Notes under the pieces: generated by a model | Told to the model about the DNA's origin: nothing | The model's input: only the letters and a program-made list of their open reading frames with translations | Databases searched by the model: none | Part shown: in pieces, positions 1 to 10,039 of the stretch | How positions within the stretch are numbered: position 1 is the first letter of the stretch | Layout of the letters: every line of letters starts with the position of its first letter | Program-made: the position numbers and the translations under genes | Source: Agrobacterium tumefaciens | GTDB lineage: Bacteria; Pseudomonadota; Alphaproteobacteria; Rhizobiales; Rhizobiaceae | DNA: 64,000 nt | Direction: 5' to 3' | Assembly (NCBI RefSeq): GCF_000834635.1 | Contig: NZ_JXQV01000030.1 | Coordinates: forward strand, 519,017-583,016

Positions 1-1
1 C

Positions 2-970
2 CCGCAGGCCGTGGTCGTGCGGCCTGACATGGAGAAATACAGCCGTGTCGGAAAACAGATCCGAAGCTTGATGGAGGATCTGACGCCACTGGTGCAGCCC
101 GTTTCCATCGATGAAGCGTTTCTGGACCTTTCCGGCACCGAGCGCTTGCACCACGACCCGCCTGCCCGGGTGTTGGCGGGTTTTGCCCGCCGGGTTGAGA
201 AGGAAATCGGCATCTCTGTCTCCGTCGGCCTTTCCTATTGCAAGTTTCTGGCAAAGGTAGCGTCGGACCTGCAAAAGCCACGCGGCTTTTCGGTGATCGG
301 GGAACAGGAGGCGGTGGAGTTTCTTGGTCCCCGCCCGGTGACAACCATATGGGGTGTGGGCAAGGCATTTGCCGCAACGCTGGAAGCGGATGGCATCCGC
401 ACCATCGCACAGTTGCAGCAGATGGACGAAGGCGGACTGATGCGCCGCTACGGCAGTATGGGGCAGCGTCTTTATCGCCTTTCCCGGGGTATTGATGACC
501 GCGATGTGCACATCAATGATCCTGCCAAAAGCGTTTCCGCCGAAACGACGTTTTTCAACGACATATCCCGACATGACGAGCTAGTTTCCATTTTGAGGTC
601 GCTCTCGGAAAAAGTGGCGTGGCGATTGAAGAAGAACGAGGTGGCGGGCCATACGGTCGTCTTGAAAATGAAAACGTCCGACTTCAAATCCCGCACCCGC
701 AACAAGCGGCTGGAAGACCCGACGCAACTGGCGGACAGGATTTTCCGCACCGGGATTTCGCTTCTGGAAAAGGAAACTGACGGTACGAAGTTCCGCCTGA
801 TCGGCATTGGTGTGACCGACCTTTGCAAGGCGGATCTGGCTGACCCGCCTGACCTCGTTGATATCAATGCCGGACGGCGGGCGGCAGCGGAGGCTGCGAT
901 GGACAAGCTGCGCGACAAGTTTGGCAAGGGTACTGTTGAAACAGGTTATACATTCGGCACCAAAAAATAA
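2..970 (+). CDS. dinB: DNA polymerase IV (DinB, Y-family), 5' end outside window
   Basis: Error-prone Y-family polymerase that extends past lesions. The frame is open to the left edge ([13 protein letters not shown]), so about 100 N-terminal residues, including the first catalytic Asp region, lie outside the window. Seen here: the palm motif [11 protein letters not shown], the [20 protein letters not shown] segment, a helix-hairpin-helix-like thumb ([20 protein letters not shown]), and a little-finger domain with [16 protein letters not shown] residues (here [12 protein letters not shown]). The C-terminus looks complete and ends in TAA at 970. It stands alone before an L,D-transpeptidase. No SOS box can be assessed because the promoter is off-window. 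Family assignment is firm; the gene is truncated only by the window edge. Confidence 0.95.
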   Translation, partial: PQAVVVRPDMEKYSRVGKQIRSLMEDLTPLVQPVSIDEAFLDLSGTERLHHDPPARVLAGFARRVEKEIGISVSVGLSYCKFLAKVASDLQKPRGFSVIGEQEAVEFLGPRPVTTIWGVGKAFAATLEADGIRTIAQLQQMDEGGLMRRYGSMGQRLYRLSRGIDDRDVHINDPAKSVSAETTFFNDISRHDELVSILRSLSEKVAWRLKKNEVAGHTVVLKMKTSDFKSRTRNKRLEDPTQLADRIFRTGISLLEKETDGTKFRLIGIGVTDLCKADLADPPDLVDINAGRRAAAEAAMDKLRDKFGKGTVETGYTFGTKK

Positions 971-1125
971 TCAGCCGACACGCAGGCGTGATGACTATTT
1001 AAAAGTTTCCTTAAATTCCGACCGTTATGGTTGCGCATCAAGACGCCGCGCACGGTTTGGCCGGTTGTCAGGCTCCCCCATGTCTTTTCCGAAAAGCCAT
1101 GATTTGTAATGCGTTGGAGTGACAC

Positions 1126-2358
1126 ATGATGTTGCGTGCCTTTGTCGGAGCATGTCTCCTTTCCACCTCCCTGCTGGTGCAGACGGCCTTGGCGGGTGAT
1201 ACGCGCAGCTTGCAGGTCATTATTTCCAAGAGCGAGCAGACGCTGTCTCTTTATGATGGCGGCGCGTTGGTTGCGACATCGAAGGTCTCTTCCGGCAAGA
1301 CCGGTCATGAGACGCCGAGCGGCGTCTTCTCTATTCTCGACAAGCGGAAATATCACGCATCCAACATCTACTCCGCCGCGCCCATGCCCTTCATGCAGCG
1401 GCTGACATGGTCCGGCATTGCGCTGCATGAGGGGCATGTGCCTAATTATCCCGCCTCTCATGGCTGCGTTCGCCTGCCAGCGAAATTCGCAAAGAACCTG
1501 TTCGGCATGACGGCGCGTGGTGTGCATGTGATCATATCGGATGCCGACGTCGTGCCACGCGCCATAGAGCACCCTGCCCTTCCCCAGCCGCACAGCACGC
1601 CTGACAAAGGGCTGATGCTGTCTGATGTGGAACTTCGGCCCTCAAACTTCGATGCGTCACTGAAGCTGGTTGAGGTGGCTGTCTACGAGACAACAAGCTC
1701 GGTGAAACCCAAAGCATCAAGGCCGACCAACCTTTCGCCGCTTCGCGTTCTCATCACCCGCCGTGGCGAGCGTGAGAAAATCATCGACGTACAACGTCTT
1801 CTAACCGCTATCGGCTTCGATGCGGGCGTAGCAGATGGCTATTCGGGGCAGATGACGATTAGCGCTGTGAATGGCTTCAAACGCTGGAAGAACATCAAGA
1901 CGACAGGCCCGCTTTTGAGCGACGAATTCATCGATGCGCTTTATGAGTCTGCGGGCGCGGAGGCAGCACCCAACGGGCAGATCATGGTGCGCAGGGATTT
2001 TCAGCCGTTGTTTGAAGCACCCATTCACATCAAGGACCCCCATGTTGCGCTGGGCACTCACTTCTTCGAGGTGATCGATATGGATGGCGACAAGGCGAAG
2101 TGGAACGGGCTGACGCTGGAAAACCATCTTCCCACGGCTGCACGCAGGCGCCTCGGCATAAATGTGGCGGATGCGCCCGGCCTGCCGAACCCACTTAAGG
2201 CGGTGCTCGATCGTCTCGAAATTCCAGTTTCAATCCGCGCAGAGCTTGAGGCTAACCTTACGACCGGCAGTTCCATCACCGTCGCAGATCTGAGCCACGG
2301 GCTGGAGACTGGTAAGGGCACCGATTTCATTACCCTGACCCGCGACGGGCCGATCTGA
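1126..2358 (+). CDS. L,D-transpeptidase (YkuD fold) with C-terminal peptidoglycan-binding region
   Basis: Periplasmic enzyme of 410 residues that would form 3-3 crosslinks in peptidoglycan or attach proteins to it; polar-growing Rhizobiales are rich in L,D-transpeptidases. Residues 1-23 form a signal peptide (hydrophobic core, cut near ALA-GDT). The YkuD domain spans about 28-145 and contains the catalytic motif SHGCVRLP with the nucleophilic Cys and upstream His (ALHEGH). Residues about 210-265 resemble a PG_binding_1 module (IIDVQRLLTAIGFDAG). The long C-terminal part after 270 is uncharacterised. ATG codons at 1126 and 1129 are both possible. Substrate preference is not readable from sequence. 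Confidence 0.88.
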   Translation: MMLRAFVGACLLSTSLLVQTALAGDTRSLQVIISKSEQTLSLYDGGALVATSKVSSGKTGHETPSGVFSILDKRKYHASNIYSAAPMPFMQRLTWSGIALHEGHVPNYPASHGCVRLPAKFAKNLFGMTARGVHVIISDADVVPRAIEHPALPQPHSTPDKGLMLSDVELRPSNFDASLKLVEVAVYETTSSVKPKASRPTNLSPLRVLITRRGEREKIIDVQRLLTAIGFDAGVADGYSGQMTISAVNGFKRWKNIKTTGPLLSDEFIDALYESAGAEAAPNGQIMVRRDFQPLFEAPIHIKDPHVALGTHFFEVIDMDGDKAKWNGLTLENHLPTAARRRLGINVADAPGLPNPLKAVLDRLEIPVSIRAELEANLTTGSSITVADLSHGLETGKGTDFITLTRDGPI

Positions 2359-2437
2359 CACCCAACACGCGCTGCTGGAACGAAGTGGAGTGGCAGGCGT
2401 TGCAATGGCTCGACATGACAACGTGGAGAGCCAGCAG

Positions 2438-2728
2438 ATGAACTTCAAATATATCGCCGCAGCCCTTCTTGGCCTCGCCTGCGTATCAGCGGCGGAAGCG
2501 CCGCAAAACTATAGGGTCTATGCGGGCCCTGACGTGACGAGCGATCCGATCATATTGGACATTTTTGATCGCGCCGTGATGAAATGCACAGCAGAAGCCA
2601 GCACACCGCCACGCGGGGCGGCATACACCACATCAACCTATCACACTGTCGCGGTTAGAGCATGCCTTTCACGACAGGGCTTTGTTGACCGGGGCGGCTA
2701 CGCCTACCCCTATACGCGACTGTTTTAA
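2438..2728 (+). CDS. Small exported protein of unknown function
   Basis: About 96 residues. The ATG at 2438 gives a clean signal peptide (MNFKYIAAALLGLACVSAAEA), so I prefer it over an upstream GTG at 2390. The mature part has two Cys (MKCTAEAS and RACLSRQGF) that could form one disulphide in the periplasm. It lies 80 bp after the L,D-transpeptidase on the same strand and ends 4 bp before the convergent dnaE stop. I do not recognise the family; an envelope role is only suggested by the signal peptide and neighbour. Confidence 0.6.
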   Translation: MNFKYIAAALLGLACVSAAEAPQNYRVYAGPDVTSDPIILDIFDRAVMKCTAEASTPPRGAAYTTSTYHTVAVRACLSRQGFVDRGGYAYPYTRLF

Positions 2729-2731
2729 GCG

Positions 2732-5700
2732 TCAGATTAGCTCGACATCCACCACACCGGGTGCGGAGCGGAATGCCGCGCCAATCTCAGGTGAGATGCG
2801 ATACTTTCCGGGCAGCTCGAGTTCAATCTCGCGCTGCCCGTCGTCTTTGATCAACACGAAATACACCGCACCATCGCCCCGGTTGAGGTGATGCGCCAGC
2901 GTCTTCATAGGACCTGAATCGCGCAGATAAACCCGCAGTGCTTTCTGCATCTGCACCGAGCGTTCTTCCAGCGATTGCGCCGTCTGAATGCGCAAGCCGA
3001 TGCCCTCAGGGCGCTCTTCAGCCTGAACGGTGATGACAAGCGACTTTCCGACCTCCAGCAGATCCCGGTACTGAGCAAGACCTTCGGAAAACAGCACGGC
3101 CTCATACTGGCCGGACGCATCCGAGAAGGTAATGATACCCATCTTGTTACCGGTTCTGGTTTTGCGCTCCTGCTTGCCGGTGACGGTGCCAGCCAAGCGA
3201 CCGGCAGTCGCGCCCTGTTTCACCGAAGCGGTAAAATCGGCGATGTTTTGCACGCGCAGCTTATCCAGAATGGCGCGGTACGTATCCAGCGGATGCGCGG
3301 TGAGATAAAAGCCGAGAACCTGATATTCGCGCAGCAGCTTTTCCGAGGCAAGCCATGGCTGGAATGCTGGCAGCACCAGCTTTTCCGGTCCACTCGCCCC
3401 GCCTGAACCGAACATATCGTGCTGGCCGCTGACGCGCCGGCTTTGCGCCAGTTGGGCGTAACCGATGATACGGTCCAGCCCGCCGATCAGTTCGGCGCGG
3501 TCCCGGCCAAAGCAATCGAAAGCACCGGCATTGATAAGGCTTTCCAGAACGCGGCGGTTAACCTGCTTGGGATCAATGCGCAGGCAGAAATCTTCAAGGC
3601 TTGCAAATGGCGTCTCGCCGCGCACTTCGACAATATGGTCCACCGCGCCTTCGCCCACGCCTTTCAGCGCAGCCAGCGAATAATAGATGCGGTTTTCGCC
3701 CGGCTCGAAACGGCGGTGAGACGTCTGCACCGATGGCGCGACAATCTCAATGCCCATGCGGCCCGCATCCTGACGGAAGTCATTGACCTTTTCCGTATTG
3801 GCCATATCCAACGTCATGGATGCCGCCAGAAACTCGACCGGATAATGCGCCTTCATATAGGCCGTCTGGTAAGAGACGATGGCATAGGCTGCGGCGTGGG
3901 ATTTGTTGAAGCCGTAATTGGCGAACTTCGCCAGAAGATCGAAAATGGTGTTGGACTGCGCCTTGGATACGTCGTTGCGCATCGCGCCTTCGACAAAACG
4001 CTCGCGCTGCTGGTCCATCTCCTCCTTGATCTTCTTACCCATGGCGCGGCGCAGAAGGTCGGCTTCACCAAGCGAATAGCCGGACAGAACCTGGGCGATC
4101 TGCATCACCTGTTCCTGATAGACGATAACGCCCTGGGTTTCCTTCAGCAGATAATCGATGGTCGGGTGGATCGACTCGATCTCTTCTTCGCCGTGCTTAC
4201 GGGCGTTATAAACCGGGATATTTTCCATCGGACCCGGGCGATAAAGCGCCACAAGCGCAATGATATCCTCGATGCAGTCAGGCCGCATGCCGATCAGCGC
4301 CTTGCGCATACCCGCACTTTCCACCTGAAACACGCCGATGGTTTCACCGCGCGACAGCATCTCGTAGGTTTTCTCGTCCTCAAGCGGAATGGCGGCCAGA
4401 TCAACCTTGATGCCCTTGCGCGCGACGAAATCTACCGCGACTTTCAAAACGGTGAGCGTCTTCAGACCCAAGAAGTCGAATTTGACGAGACCGGCGCTTT
4501 CCACCCATTTCATGTTGAACTGGGTGACCGGCATGTCCGAGCGCGGATCACGATACATCGGCACCAGCTTGGAAAGCGGGCGGTCTCCGATGACGATACC
4601 GGCGGCGTGGGTGGAGGCGTGGCGGTAAAGCCCCTCGATCTTCTGGGCGATATCCAGAAGGCGGGCGACCACGGGCTCCTTGTCCGCCTCTTCCTGAAAG
4701 CGCGGCTCTTCCTCGATGGCTTTGGACAGAGGCGTCGGATTGGCCGGGTTGTTGGGCACCAGCTTGCAGATGCGGTCGACCTGCCCATAGGGCATTTCCA
4801 GCACGCGACCGACATCGCGCAGCGCCGCGCGGGCCTGCAACGAACCGAAGGTAATGATCTGCGCCACCTGTTCGCGGCCATATTTTTTCTGAACGTAGCG
4901 AATGACTTCTTCGCGGCGATCCTGACAGAAGTCGATATCGAAGTCGGGCATGGATACGCGTTCAGGGTTCAAGAAGCGTTCGAACAGAAGCGAGAAACGA
5001 AGCGGATCGACGTCGGTAATGGTCAGCGCATAGGCAACCAGCGAGCCCGCACCCGAACCACGGCCGGGGCCGACGGGGATATCCTGCAGCTTGGCCCATT
5101 TGATGAAGTCGGCAACGATGAGGAAGTAGCCCGGAAACTTCATGCGCTCGATAACGCCGAGTTCGAAATCCAGCCGGTCGCGATATTCCTGTTCGGTATA
5201 GCCCGGCGCCATGCCGAGCGCTGACAGTCTGTGCTCAAGACCCTCGACGGCCTGACGGCGCAACTCCGCCCCTTCCGCACGATCAGCCTCGTCAGGATCA
5301 TCACTCGCGCCGGTAAAGCGCGGCAGGATCGGCCCGCGCTTCTTCAGCACATAGGAGCACCGCTGCGCGATCTCGATTGTGTTCTCAAGCGCTTCGGGAA
5401 GATCGGCGAACAGCGCCATCATCTCTTCGCGGCTTTTGAGATAATGATCGGGCGTCAGGCGAAAGCGTGTGTCATCAGACACGATGGCATTGTGGGCAAC
5501 CGCCATCAGCGCATCATGGGCGTCATAATCGGCACGCGATGGAAAGAACGCCTCGTTGGTAGCAACCAAAGGCAGGTCATGCTCATAGGCCAGCGCGACC
5601 ATGCGCCGTTCGTGGGCGCGGTCAAAATTACCCTGTCGCTGCAGTTCGATGTAGAAGCGATCACCGAAAAGCTCTTTCAAGGTCAACAGGCGTTTTGTGG

Positions 5701-6226
5701 CCTGGCTCAGATGGCCCTCTCTCAGCGCCATGTCGATAGGCCCGCCGGATGCACCGCTGAGAACGATCAGCCCGGAATTATCCCCCTGATCCAACCATTC
5801 TTTCGTGATGCAGACAGAAGGGCCGGTGTCCTCTCCATCGAGATAGGCACGGCTGATGAGGTCAACGAGACGCTCATAGCCTTTGGCGTCCGCCGCCAGA
5901 ACGACGATGGCTGGCAATTTTGCAAGGCTGTTATTGCCACGCTTGTCATCAGCGGCATCCTGCAGGTCGATGGACATCTGGCAACCGATGATCGGCTGGA
6001 GACCTTCGTCACGAGCCTTTTCGGAAAACTCGAGAGCGACAAACAGATTGTTGGTATCGGTAATGGCAATGGCAGGCTGACCATCGCCCACAGCCTTGGA
6101 CATGATCTTTTTCAAGGGCAAGGCGCCCTCGAGCAGCGAGTAAGCGGAGTGAACCCGCAAGTGCACGAAGCCGGGCGTCTGCATGTCTTTTCCAGCGTCT
6201 GCGCCGGTGACTGTAATATCGCCCAT
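2732..6226 (-). CDS. dnaE: DNA polymerase III subunit alpha
   Basis: Replicative polymerase catalytic subunit, about 1164 residues, of the DnaE1 class. The N-terminal PHP domain opens with FVHLRVHSAYS. The polymerase palm holds the two catalytic aspartates in MPDFDIDF, with GPGRGSGAGSLVAY before it. A finger region (RPGPMENIPVYNARK, YQEQVMQIA) follows, then a tandem helix-hairpin-helix region and a C-terminal OB-fold. Start: an ATG at 6244 also exists, but ATG 6226 has GGGA nine bases upstream and yields MGDITVTGADAG. It is transcribed after lolCD but is separated from lolD by about 260 bp holding an SOS-type peptide gene. No inactivating change seen. Confidence 0.96.
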   Translation of the reverse strand: MGDITVTGADAGKDMQTPGFVHLRVHSAYSLLEGALPLKKIMSKAVGDGQPAIAITDTNNLFVALEFSEKARDEGLQPIIGCQMSIDLQDAADDKRGNNSLAKLPAIVVLAADAKGYERLVDLISRAYLDGEDTGPSVCITKEWLDQGDNSGLIVLSGASGGPIDMALREGHLSQATKRLLTLKELFGDRFYIELQRQGNFDRAHERRMVALAYEHDLPLVATNEAFFPSRADYDAHDALMAVAHNAIVSDDTRFRLTPDHYLKSREEMMALFADLPEALENTIEIAQRCSYVLKKRGPILPRFTGASDDPDEADRAEGAELRRQAVEGLEHRLSALGMAPGYTEQEYRDRLDFELGVIERMKFPGYFLIVADFIKWAKLQDIPVGPGRGSGAGSLVAYALTITDVDPLRFSLLFERFLNPERVSMPDFDIDFCQDRREEVIRYVQKKYGREQVAQIITFGSLQARAALRDVGRVLEMPYGQVDRICKLVPNNPANPTPLSKAIEEEPRFQEEADKEPVVARLLDIAQKIEGLYRHASTHAAGIVIGDRPLSKLVPMYRDPRSDMPVTQFNMKWVESAGLVKFDFLGLKTLTVLKVAVDFVARKGIKVDLAAIPLEDEKTYEMLSRGETIGVFQVESAGMRKALIGMRPDCIEDIIALVALYRPGPMENIPVYNARKHGEEEIESIHPTIDYLLKETQGVIVYQEQVMQIAQVLSGYSLGEADLLRRAMGKKIKEEMDQQRERFVEGAMRNDVSKAQSNTIFDLLAKFANYGFNKSHAAAYAIVSYQTAYMKAHYPVEFLAASMTLDMANTEKVNDFRQDAGRMGIEIVAPSVQTSHRRFEPGENRIYYSLAALKGVGEGAVDHIVEVRGETPFASLEDFCLRIDPKQVNRRVLESLINAGAFDCFGRDRAELIGGLDRIIGYAQLAQSRRVSGQHDMFGSGGASGPEKLVLPAFQPWLASEKLLREYQVLGFYLTAHPLDTYRAILDKLRVQNIADFTASVKQGATAGRLAGTVTGKQERKTRTGNKMGIITFSDASGQYEAVLFSEGLAQYRDLLEVGKSLVITVQAEERPEGIGLRIQTAQSLEERSVQMQKALRVYLRDSGPMKTLAHHLNRGDGAVYFVLIKDDGQREIELELPGKYRISPEIGAAFRSAPGVVDVELI

Positions 6227-6338
6227 CTCGTAAAATCCCGTCATTCTGAGTCACGGGATTTTCGGCTTTTCCTCGACCAGAGTCTACAGGCACGGACAAG
6301 GTTTACACGTCATTTCTAACGGAAACGACAGTCACACT

Positions 6339-6425
6339 TCACATGGAAGTGAGGATGACACCGAAGCTGGCAACGAAGACGGCGATGGAAGCGAATGCAG
6401 CAATGTCACGGATGATGTCAGTCAT
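6339..6425 (-). CDS. 28-residue single-span membrane peptide behind an SOS box (SidA-like candidate)
   Basis: Very short gene: ATG at 6425, stop TGA at 6339-6341, 28 residues. It starts MTDIIRDIAAFAS and continues as an uninterrupted hydrophobic helix (IAVFVASFGVILTSM), so it should be a one-pass membrane peptide. A ribosome site GGAGAG lies seven bases before the ATG. Only 21 bases upstream is a triple GTTC-N7 repeat (alphaproteobacterial LexA operator), so SOS control is strongly suggested. In Caulobacter the 29-residue SidA is an SOS-induced inner-membrane inhibitor of division; the size, topology and control here are the same, though I see no demonstrable sequence homology. Function is inference; the coding call rests on ribosome site, operator and hydrophobic pattern. 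Confidence 0.62.
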   Translation of the reverse strand: MTDIIRDIAAFASIAVFVASFGVILTSM

Positions 6426-6446
6426 TTGTCTCTCCATACTCTCTAT

Positions 6447-6472
6447 GTTCTAACTTTGTTCCCATTTAGTTC
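6447..6472 (-). promoter_or_regulatory. Triple-repeat LexA (SOS) box
   Basis: On the plus strand the pattern is GTTC-N7-GTTC-N7-GTTC with exact spacing (6447-6450, 6458-6461, 6469-6472). Alphaproteobacterial LexA binds GTTC-N7-GTTC direct repeats; three in register give two overlapping operators. A TTGACA element lies just beyond it at 6476-6481 reading on the minus strand, so the box covers the presumed promoter of the 28-residue membrane peptide. A chance occurrence of all three tetramers in register is very unlikely. Confidence 0.85.
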
Positions 6473-6622
6473 TGATGTCAACGTCTTTTTCGACTCTCGT
6501 AATATGAACGCATCGCGAGTCGCGGGGGTTCCCCCTTCGGGCCGTCAGTGAATTTGGATAGTGCGCAGGTGCAGCAGAAGCGATCAGATGTCGCAGCCCG
6601 GGAAATTCAACGCCACAAACGC

Positions 6623-6659
6623 CAACAGGCACATCCGGTTTCTGCGGATATGCCTGTTG
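6623..6659. repeat. 15-bp inverted repeat downstream of lolD
   Basis: CAACAGGCACATCCG and CGGATATGCCTGTTG pair with one mismatch around a 7-base loop, 31 bp beyond the lolD stop. It is well placed to end or stabilise lolCD mRNA, but no T-run follows on the minus strand, so it is not a classical intrinsic terminator. Confidence 0.5.
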
Positions 6660-6689
6660 TAACGATAGACTATGGAGCAGTCGGGTGCG

Positions 6690-7373
6690 TCAGAACTCGA
6701 CGATCTTGCCTTCGCTCAATGTGACGCGGCGGTCCATGCGGCCAGCAAGCTCGTGGTTATGCGTGGCGATGAGGGCTGCGAGACCTGACTGGCGGACCAG
6801 CGCCTCCAAGGCACCGAACACATAGGAGGCCGTTTCCGGGTCGAGGTTGCCGGTCGGTTCATCAGCCAGAAGCAGAAGTGGAGCGTTGGCGACCGCACGG
6901 GCAATTGCCACGCGCTGTTGCTCGCCACCCGACAGTTCCGATGGACGGTGATCGCCGCGATGGCCGATGCGCATATAATCCAGAAGCGCGCTGGCGCGCT
7001 CCTTGGCTTCAGCATGCGGCAGACCGGAGATGAGCTGCGGCATCATGATATTCTCAAGCGCAGTGAATTCCGGCAGGAGGTGGTGGAACTGGTAAACGAA
7101 GCCGATATCGCTGCGGCGGATGGATGTGCGCTCTTCGTCTGAAAGATTATCGCAAAGCCTGCCATTGATGGAAACCTCGCCAGCATCCGGGTGTTCCAGA
7201 AGGCCAGCCAGATGCAGCAGGGTGGATTTGCCCGTGCCCGATGGTGCGACCAGCGCGACAATCTCTCCGCTTTTCAGCTCAAGATCAGCATTCTTCAAAA
7301 TGGAAAGGCTGTGTTCGCCCTGTCCGTAAGTCCGTTCCACGCCCTTGAGCCGCAACGCTGTTTTCTGTGCCAT
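6690..7373 (-). CDS. lolD: Lipoprotein-releasing ABC transporter ATP-binding protein
   Basis: ATPase of the LolCDE machine that detaches outer-membrane lipoproteins from the inner membrane and hands them to LolA; 227 residues, normal for LolD. Seen: Walker [11 protein letters not shown]-loop region [20 protein letters not shown] signature LSGGEQQR, Walker [14 protein letters not shown] and the switch His in IATHNHELA. The usual first Gly of Walker A is Ala, a tolerated change. It follows the permease gene by 15 bp in the same operon. MacB-type ATPases look similar, but coupling to a LolC/E-type permease decides the assignment. Confidence 0.92.
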   Translation of the reverse strand: MAQKTALRLKGVERTYGQGEHSLSILKNADLELKSGEIVALVAPSGTGKSTLLHLAGLLEHPDAGEVSINGRLCDNLSDEERTSIRRSDIGFVYQFHHLLPEFTALENIMMPQLISGLPHAEAKERASALLDYMRIGHRGDHRPSELSGGEQQRVAIARAVANAPLLLLADEPTGNLDPETASYVFGALEALVRQSGLAALIATHNHELAGRMDRRVTLSEGKIVEF

Positions 7374-7388
7374 TGTATGATGCGGTCC

Positions 7389-8696
7389 TTATTCGTAACG
7401 CAGGGCCTGAACCGGGTCGAGCTTGGAGGCCCGCCAGGCCGGAAAGATCGTTGCCAGAAATGACAGTGTCAGCGCCATGATGACCACGGTCATCGTCTCG
7501 CTGAATTCCATTTCTGCCGGAAGCTGGCTGAGGAAATAAAGCTGCGGGTCAAACAGAACCGTGCCCGAAATCCAAGAGAAGAACTGCCGGATCGATTCCA
7601 CGTTGAGACAGACGAGGACGCCAAGGCCGACGCCCGCGAATGTGCCAACAATACCGATGGCCGCGCCCGTCATGAAGAAAATCCGCATGATGGAGCCTGC
7701 GCTGGCACCCATGGTGCGCAGGATAGCGATGTCGCTGCCCTTATCCTTCACCAGCATGATGAGGCCGGAAATGATGTTAAGCGCCGCCACCAGCACGATG
7801 AGTGTCAGGATCATGAACATGACATTCCGCTCTACCTGAAGGGCGGAGAAGAACGTCTGGTTTCGCTGTCTCCAGTCGGTGATATAGACCTGCCGTCCAG
7901 CCGCCGTTTCCACCAACGGCCTGATTCCATCCACATTATCCGGGTGGGTGACGAAGAGTTCGATGGACTGGACGATGCCTTCAGCGTTGAAATAGAGCTG
8001 CGCTTCAGACAGCGGCATGTAGATCATCGAGGCATCATATTCGGACATGCCGATTTCGAAGACGCCAGCGATCGTATAGGATTTGACGCGCGGATTAACA
8101 CCCATCGGCGTCACGTCACCCTCTGGTGATATCAGCGTAATCTGGTCGCCAGCGGTAACACCGAGAGATGATGCAAGGCGGGAGCCGACGAGGACGCCCT
8201 GCCCTGACATGAAGCCGACGAGATCTCCGACCTTGATGTTGCCGGAGACTTCCTTGATCTTTTCGATGTCTTCGACGCGCACACCGCGCACCAGCGCACC
8301 ACTGCCAGCACCGCCGCGACCGGATGCGAGCGTCTGGCCTTCCACCAATGGCAGCGCCATGGTGACGCCAGGAACAGCGGCGAATTTCTTCGTCAGCTCG
8401 TCATAGTCTTTCAAGGGCGCATCGATGGGCTGCACGATCATATGGCCGTTGATGCCGAGAATACGTGAAATCAGCTCAGTGCGGAAACCGTTCATAACCG
8501 CCATGACGATGATCAGCGTCGCAACGCCGAGCATGATGCCGACGAAGGAAAACCCTGCGATGACGGAGATAAACGCTTCCTTGCGGCGCGAGCGCAGGTA
8601 GCGCCAAGCCACCATGCGCTCGAAGGCCGAAAATGGCCGGGCGCCTTGGTCCTTTGCGGATGGGCCTGCACCGGTATCAGCCTCGGCTTTTGCCAT
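7389..8696 (-). CDS. lolC: Lipoprotein-releasing ABC transporter permease (LolC/LolE family)
   Basis: Inner-membrane permease of 435 residues. One membrane helix near residues 40-70 (FISVIAGFSFVGIMLGVATLI) precedes a large periplasmic MacB-like domain of about 220 residues, followed by three C-terminal helices (VMFMILTLIVLVAALNIISG; AAIGIVGTFAGVGLGVLVCL; MTVVIMALTLSFLATIFPAW) and the conserved end WRASKLDPVQALRYE. Only one permease gene is present, as in alphaproteobacteria where a single LolF-type homodimer replaces LolC plus LolE. It overlaps no neighbour and lies between proS and lolD on the same strand. Confidence 0.92.
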   Translation of the reverse strand: MAKAEADTGAGPSAKDQGARPFSAFERMVAWRYLRSRRKEAFISVIAGFSFVGIMLGVATLIIVMAVMNGFRTELISRILGINGHMIVQPIDAPLKDYDELTKKFAAVPGVTMALPLVEGQTLASGRGGAGSGALVRGVRVEDIEKIKEVSGNIKVGDLVGFMSGQGVLVGSRLASSLGVTAGDQITLISPEGDVTPMGVNPRVKSYTIAGVFEIGMSEYDASMIYMPLSEAQLYFNAEGIVQSIELFVTHPDNVDGIRPLVETAAGRQVYITDWRQRNQTFFSALQVERNVMFMILTLIVLVAALNIISGLIMLVKDKGSDIAILRTMGASAGSIMRIFFMTGAAIGIVGTFAGVGLGVLVCLNVESIRQFFSWISGTVLFDPQLYFLSQLPAEMEFSETMTVVIMALTLSFLATIFPAWRASKLDPVQALRYE

Positions 8697-8716
8697 GTCT
8701 TCTCCTTGTTGGCTTC

Positions 8717-10039
8717 TCAGCCAAGTACCCTGTTCATTGCCGCTTCAACGGTCACGGTTTCGCGTGCGCCGGTCTTGCGGGTCTTAACTTCAACTTCACC
8801 AGCCGCGACGCTGCGTGGACCGACGATGATCTGCATCGGCACGCCGATGAGGTCAGCCGTCGCAAATTTCTGGCCAGCGCGATCGTCCGTGTCGTCGTAG
8901 AGAACATCCTTGCCGGCGTTGCTCAGCGAATAATACAGCTTCTCACACGCTGCATCACACGAGGCATCTCCAGCCTTCATGTTGATAATGACGACATCGA
9001 ACGGAGCAACCGATTCTGGCCAGATGATTCCGTTCTCATCATGCGATGCTTCAATGATGGCGGGAACAAGGCGTGTAGGGCCAATGCCATAGGAACCCAT
9101 GTGGACAAGGTGTTCCTTCCCATCTGGCCCCTGCACTTTCGCACCCATCGGCTCGGAATATTTCGTGCCGAAATAGAAGATGTGACCGACTTCGATACCG
9201 CGCGCCGAAAGACGCTCGCCTTCGGGAATGGCGTTGAATGCGGCTTCATCATGCATTTCAGATGTCGCGGCGTAGTCAGTTGTCCACTCGTTGAAGACGC
9301 CCTGCAAGCCATCGACATCGTCAAAATTCGTATCGTCAGACGGAATGCCACGATCTAGGAAGCTCTTGTGGCAGAATACCTCGGACTCGCCCGTATCGGC
9401 CAGAATGATGAATTCATGGCTGTGATTGCCGCCAATCGGGCCGGTATCAGCCCGCATCGGAATGGCGCGCAGGCCAAGACGAGAGAAGGTGCGCAGGTAA
9501 GCCGTGAACATCTTGTTATAAGAATGGATCGCGTCTTCCTTGGTCAGATCGAAGGAATAGGCATCCTTCATCAGGAATTCACGCGAGCGCATCGTGCCGA
9601 AACGCGGACGCACCTCGTCACGGAACTTGAGCTGAATGTGATAGAGGTTCAGCGGCAGGGTCTTGTAGGACTTCACATAGGACCGGAAGATGTCCGTGAT
9701 CATCTCTTCATTGGTCGGGCCGTAAAGCATCTGACGATCCTGACGGTCCTTGATGCGCAGCATTTCCTTGCCGTAATCATCGTAGCGACCGCTTTCCTGC
9801 CACAACTCCGCTGTCTGAAGCGTCGGCATCAGAAGTTCGATGGCGCCGGAGCGATCCTGCTCTTCCCGCACGATCTTGTTGACCTTATCCAGAACGCGCT
9901 TGCCAAGCGGCAGCCAGGAGTAGATGCCCTGGCTTTGCTGGCGAACCATGCCCGCACGCAACATAAGGCGGTGCGAGACAATCTCGGCTTCCTTGGGGTT
10001 TTCCTTGAGTATGGGCAAAAAATAACGGCTGAGACGCAT
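8717..10039 (-). CDS. proS: Proline--tRNA ligase (short bacterial type)
   Basis: Class II synthetase that charges tRNA-Pro. Starting at ATG 10039 ([15 protein letters not shown]) gives 440 residues, the size of the alphaproteobacterial form lacking the editing (INS) domain found in E. coli ProS. Motif 1 region [17 protein letters not shown], motif 2 with [20 protein letters not shown], and motif 3 [14 protein letters not shown] are present, followed by the anticodon-binding domain. The frame stays open to 10258 upstream, but those residues do not resemble the family. It sits between DUF1467/mce and lolC. Confidence 0.93.
   Translation of the reverse strand: MRLSRYFLPILKENPKEAEIVSHRLMLRAGMVRQQSQGIYSWLPLGKRVLDKVNKIVREEQDRSGAIELLMPTLQTAELWQESGRYDDYGKEMLRIKDRQDRQMLYGPTNEEMITDIFRSYVKSYKTLPLNLYHIQLKFRDEVRPRFGTMRSREFLMKDAYSFDLTKEDAIHSYNKMFTAYLRTFSRLGLRAIPMRADTGPIGGNHSHEFIILADTGESEVFCHKSFLDRGIPSDDTNFDDVDGLQGVFNEWTTDYAATSEMHDEAAFNAIPEGERLSARGIEVGHIFYFGTKYSEPMGAKVQGPDGKEHLVHMGSYGIGPTRLVPAIIEASHDENGIIWPESVAPFDVVIINMKAGDASCDAACEKLYYSLSNAGKDVLYDDTDDRAGQKFATADLIGVPMQIIVGPRSVAAGEVEVKTRKTGARETVTVEAAMNRVLG

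Noticed and set aside
3419..5224. Long plus-strand open frame of 601 codons opposite dnaE
   Set aside because: It lies entirely antisense to a highly conserved polymerase gene; His/Arg/Gly-rich translation is typical of the complementary frame of G+C-rich coding DNA and has no family pattern or ribosome site.
6450..6632. 60-codon minus-strand open frame between lolD and the SOS peptide
   Set aside because: No ribosome site, no hydrophobic or family pattern, and it overlaps the SOS operator and the inverted repeat region.
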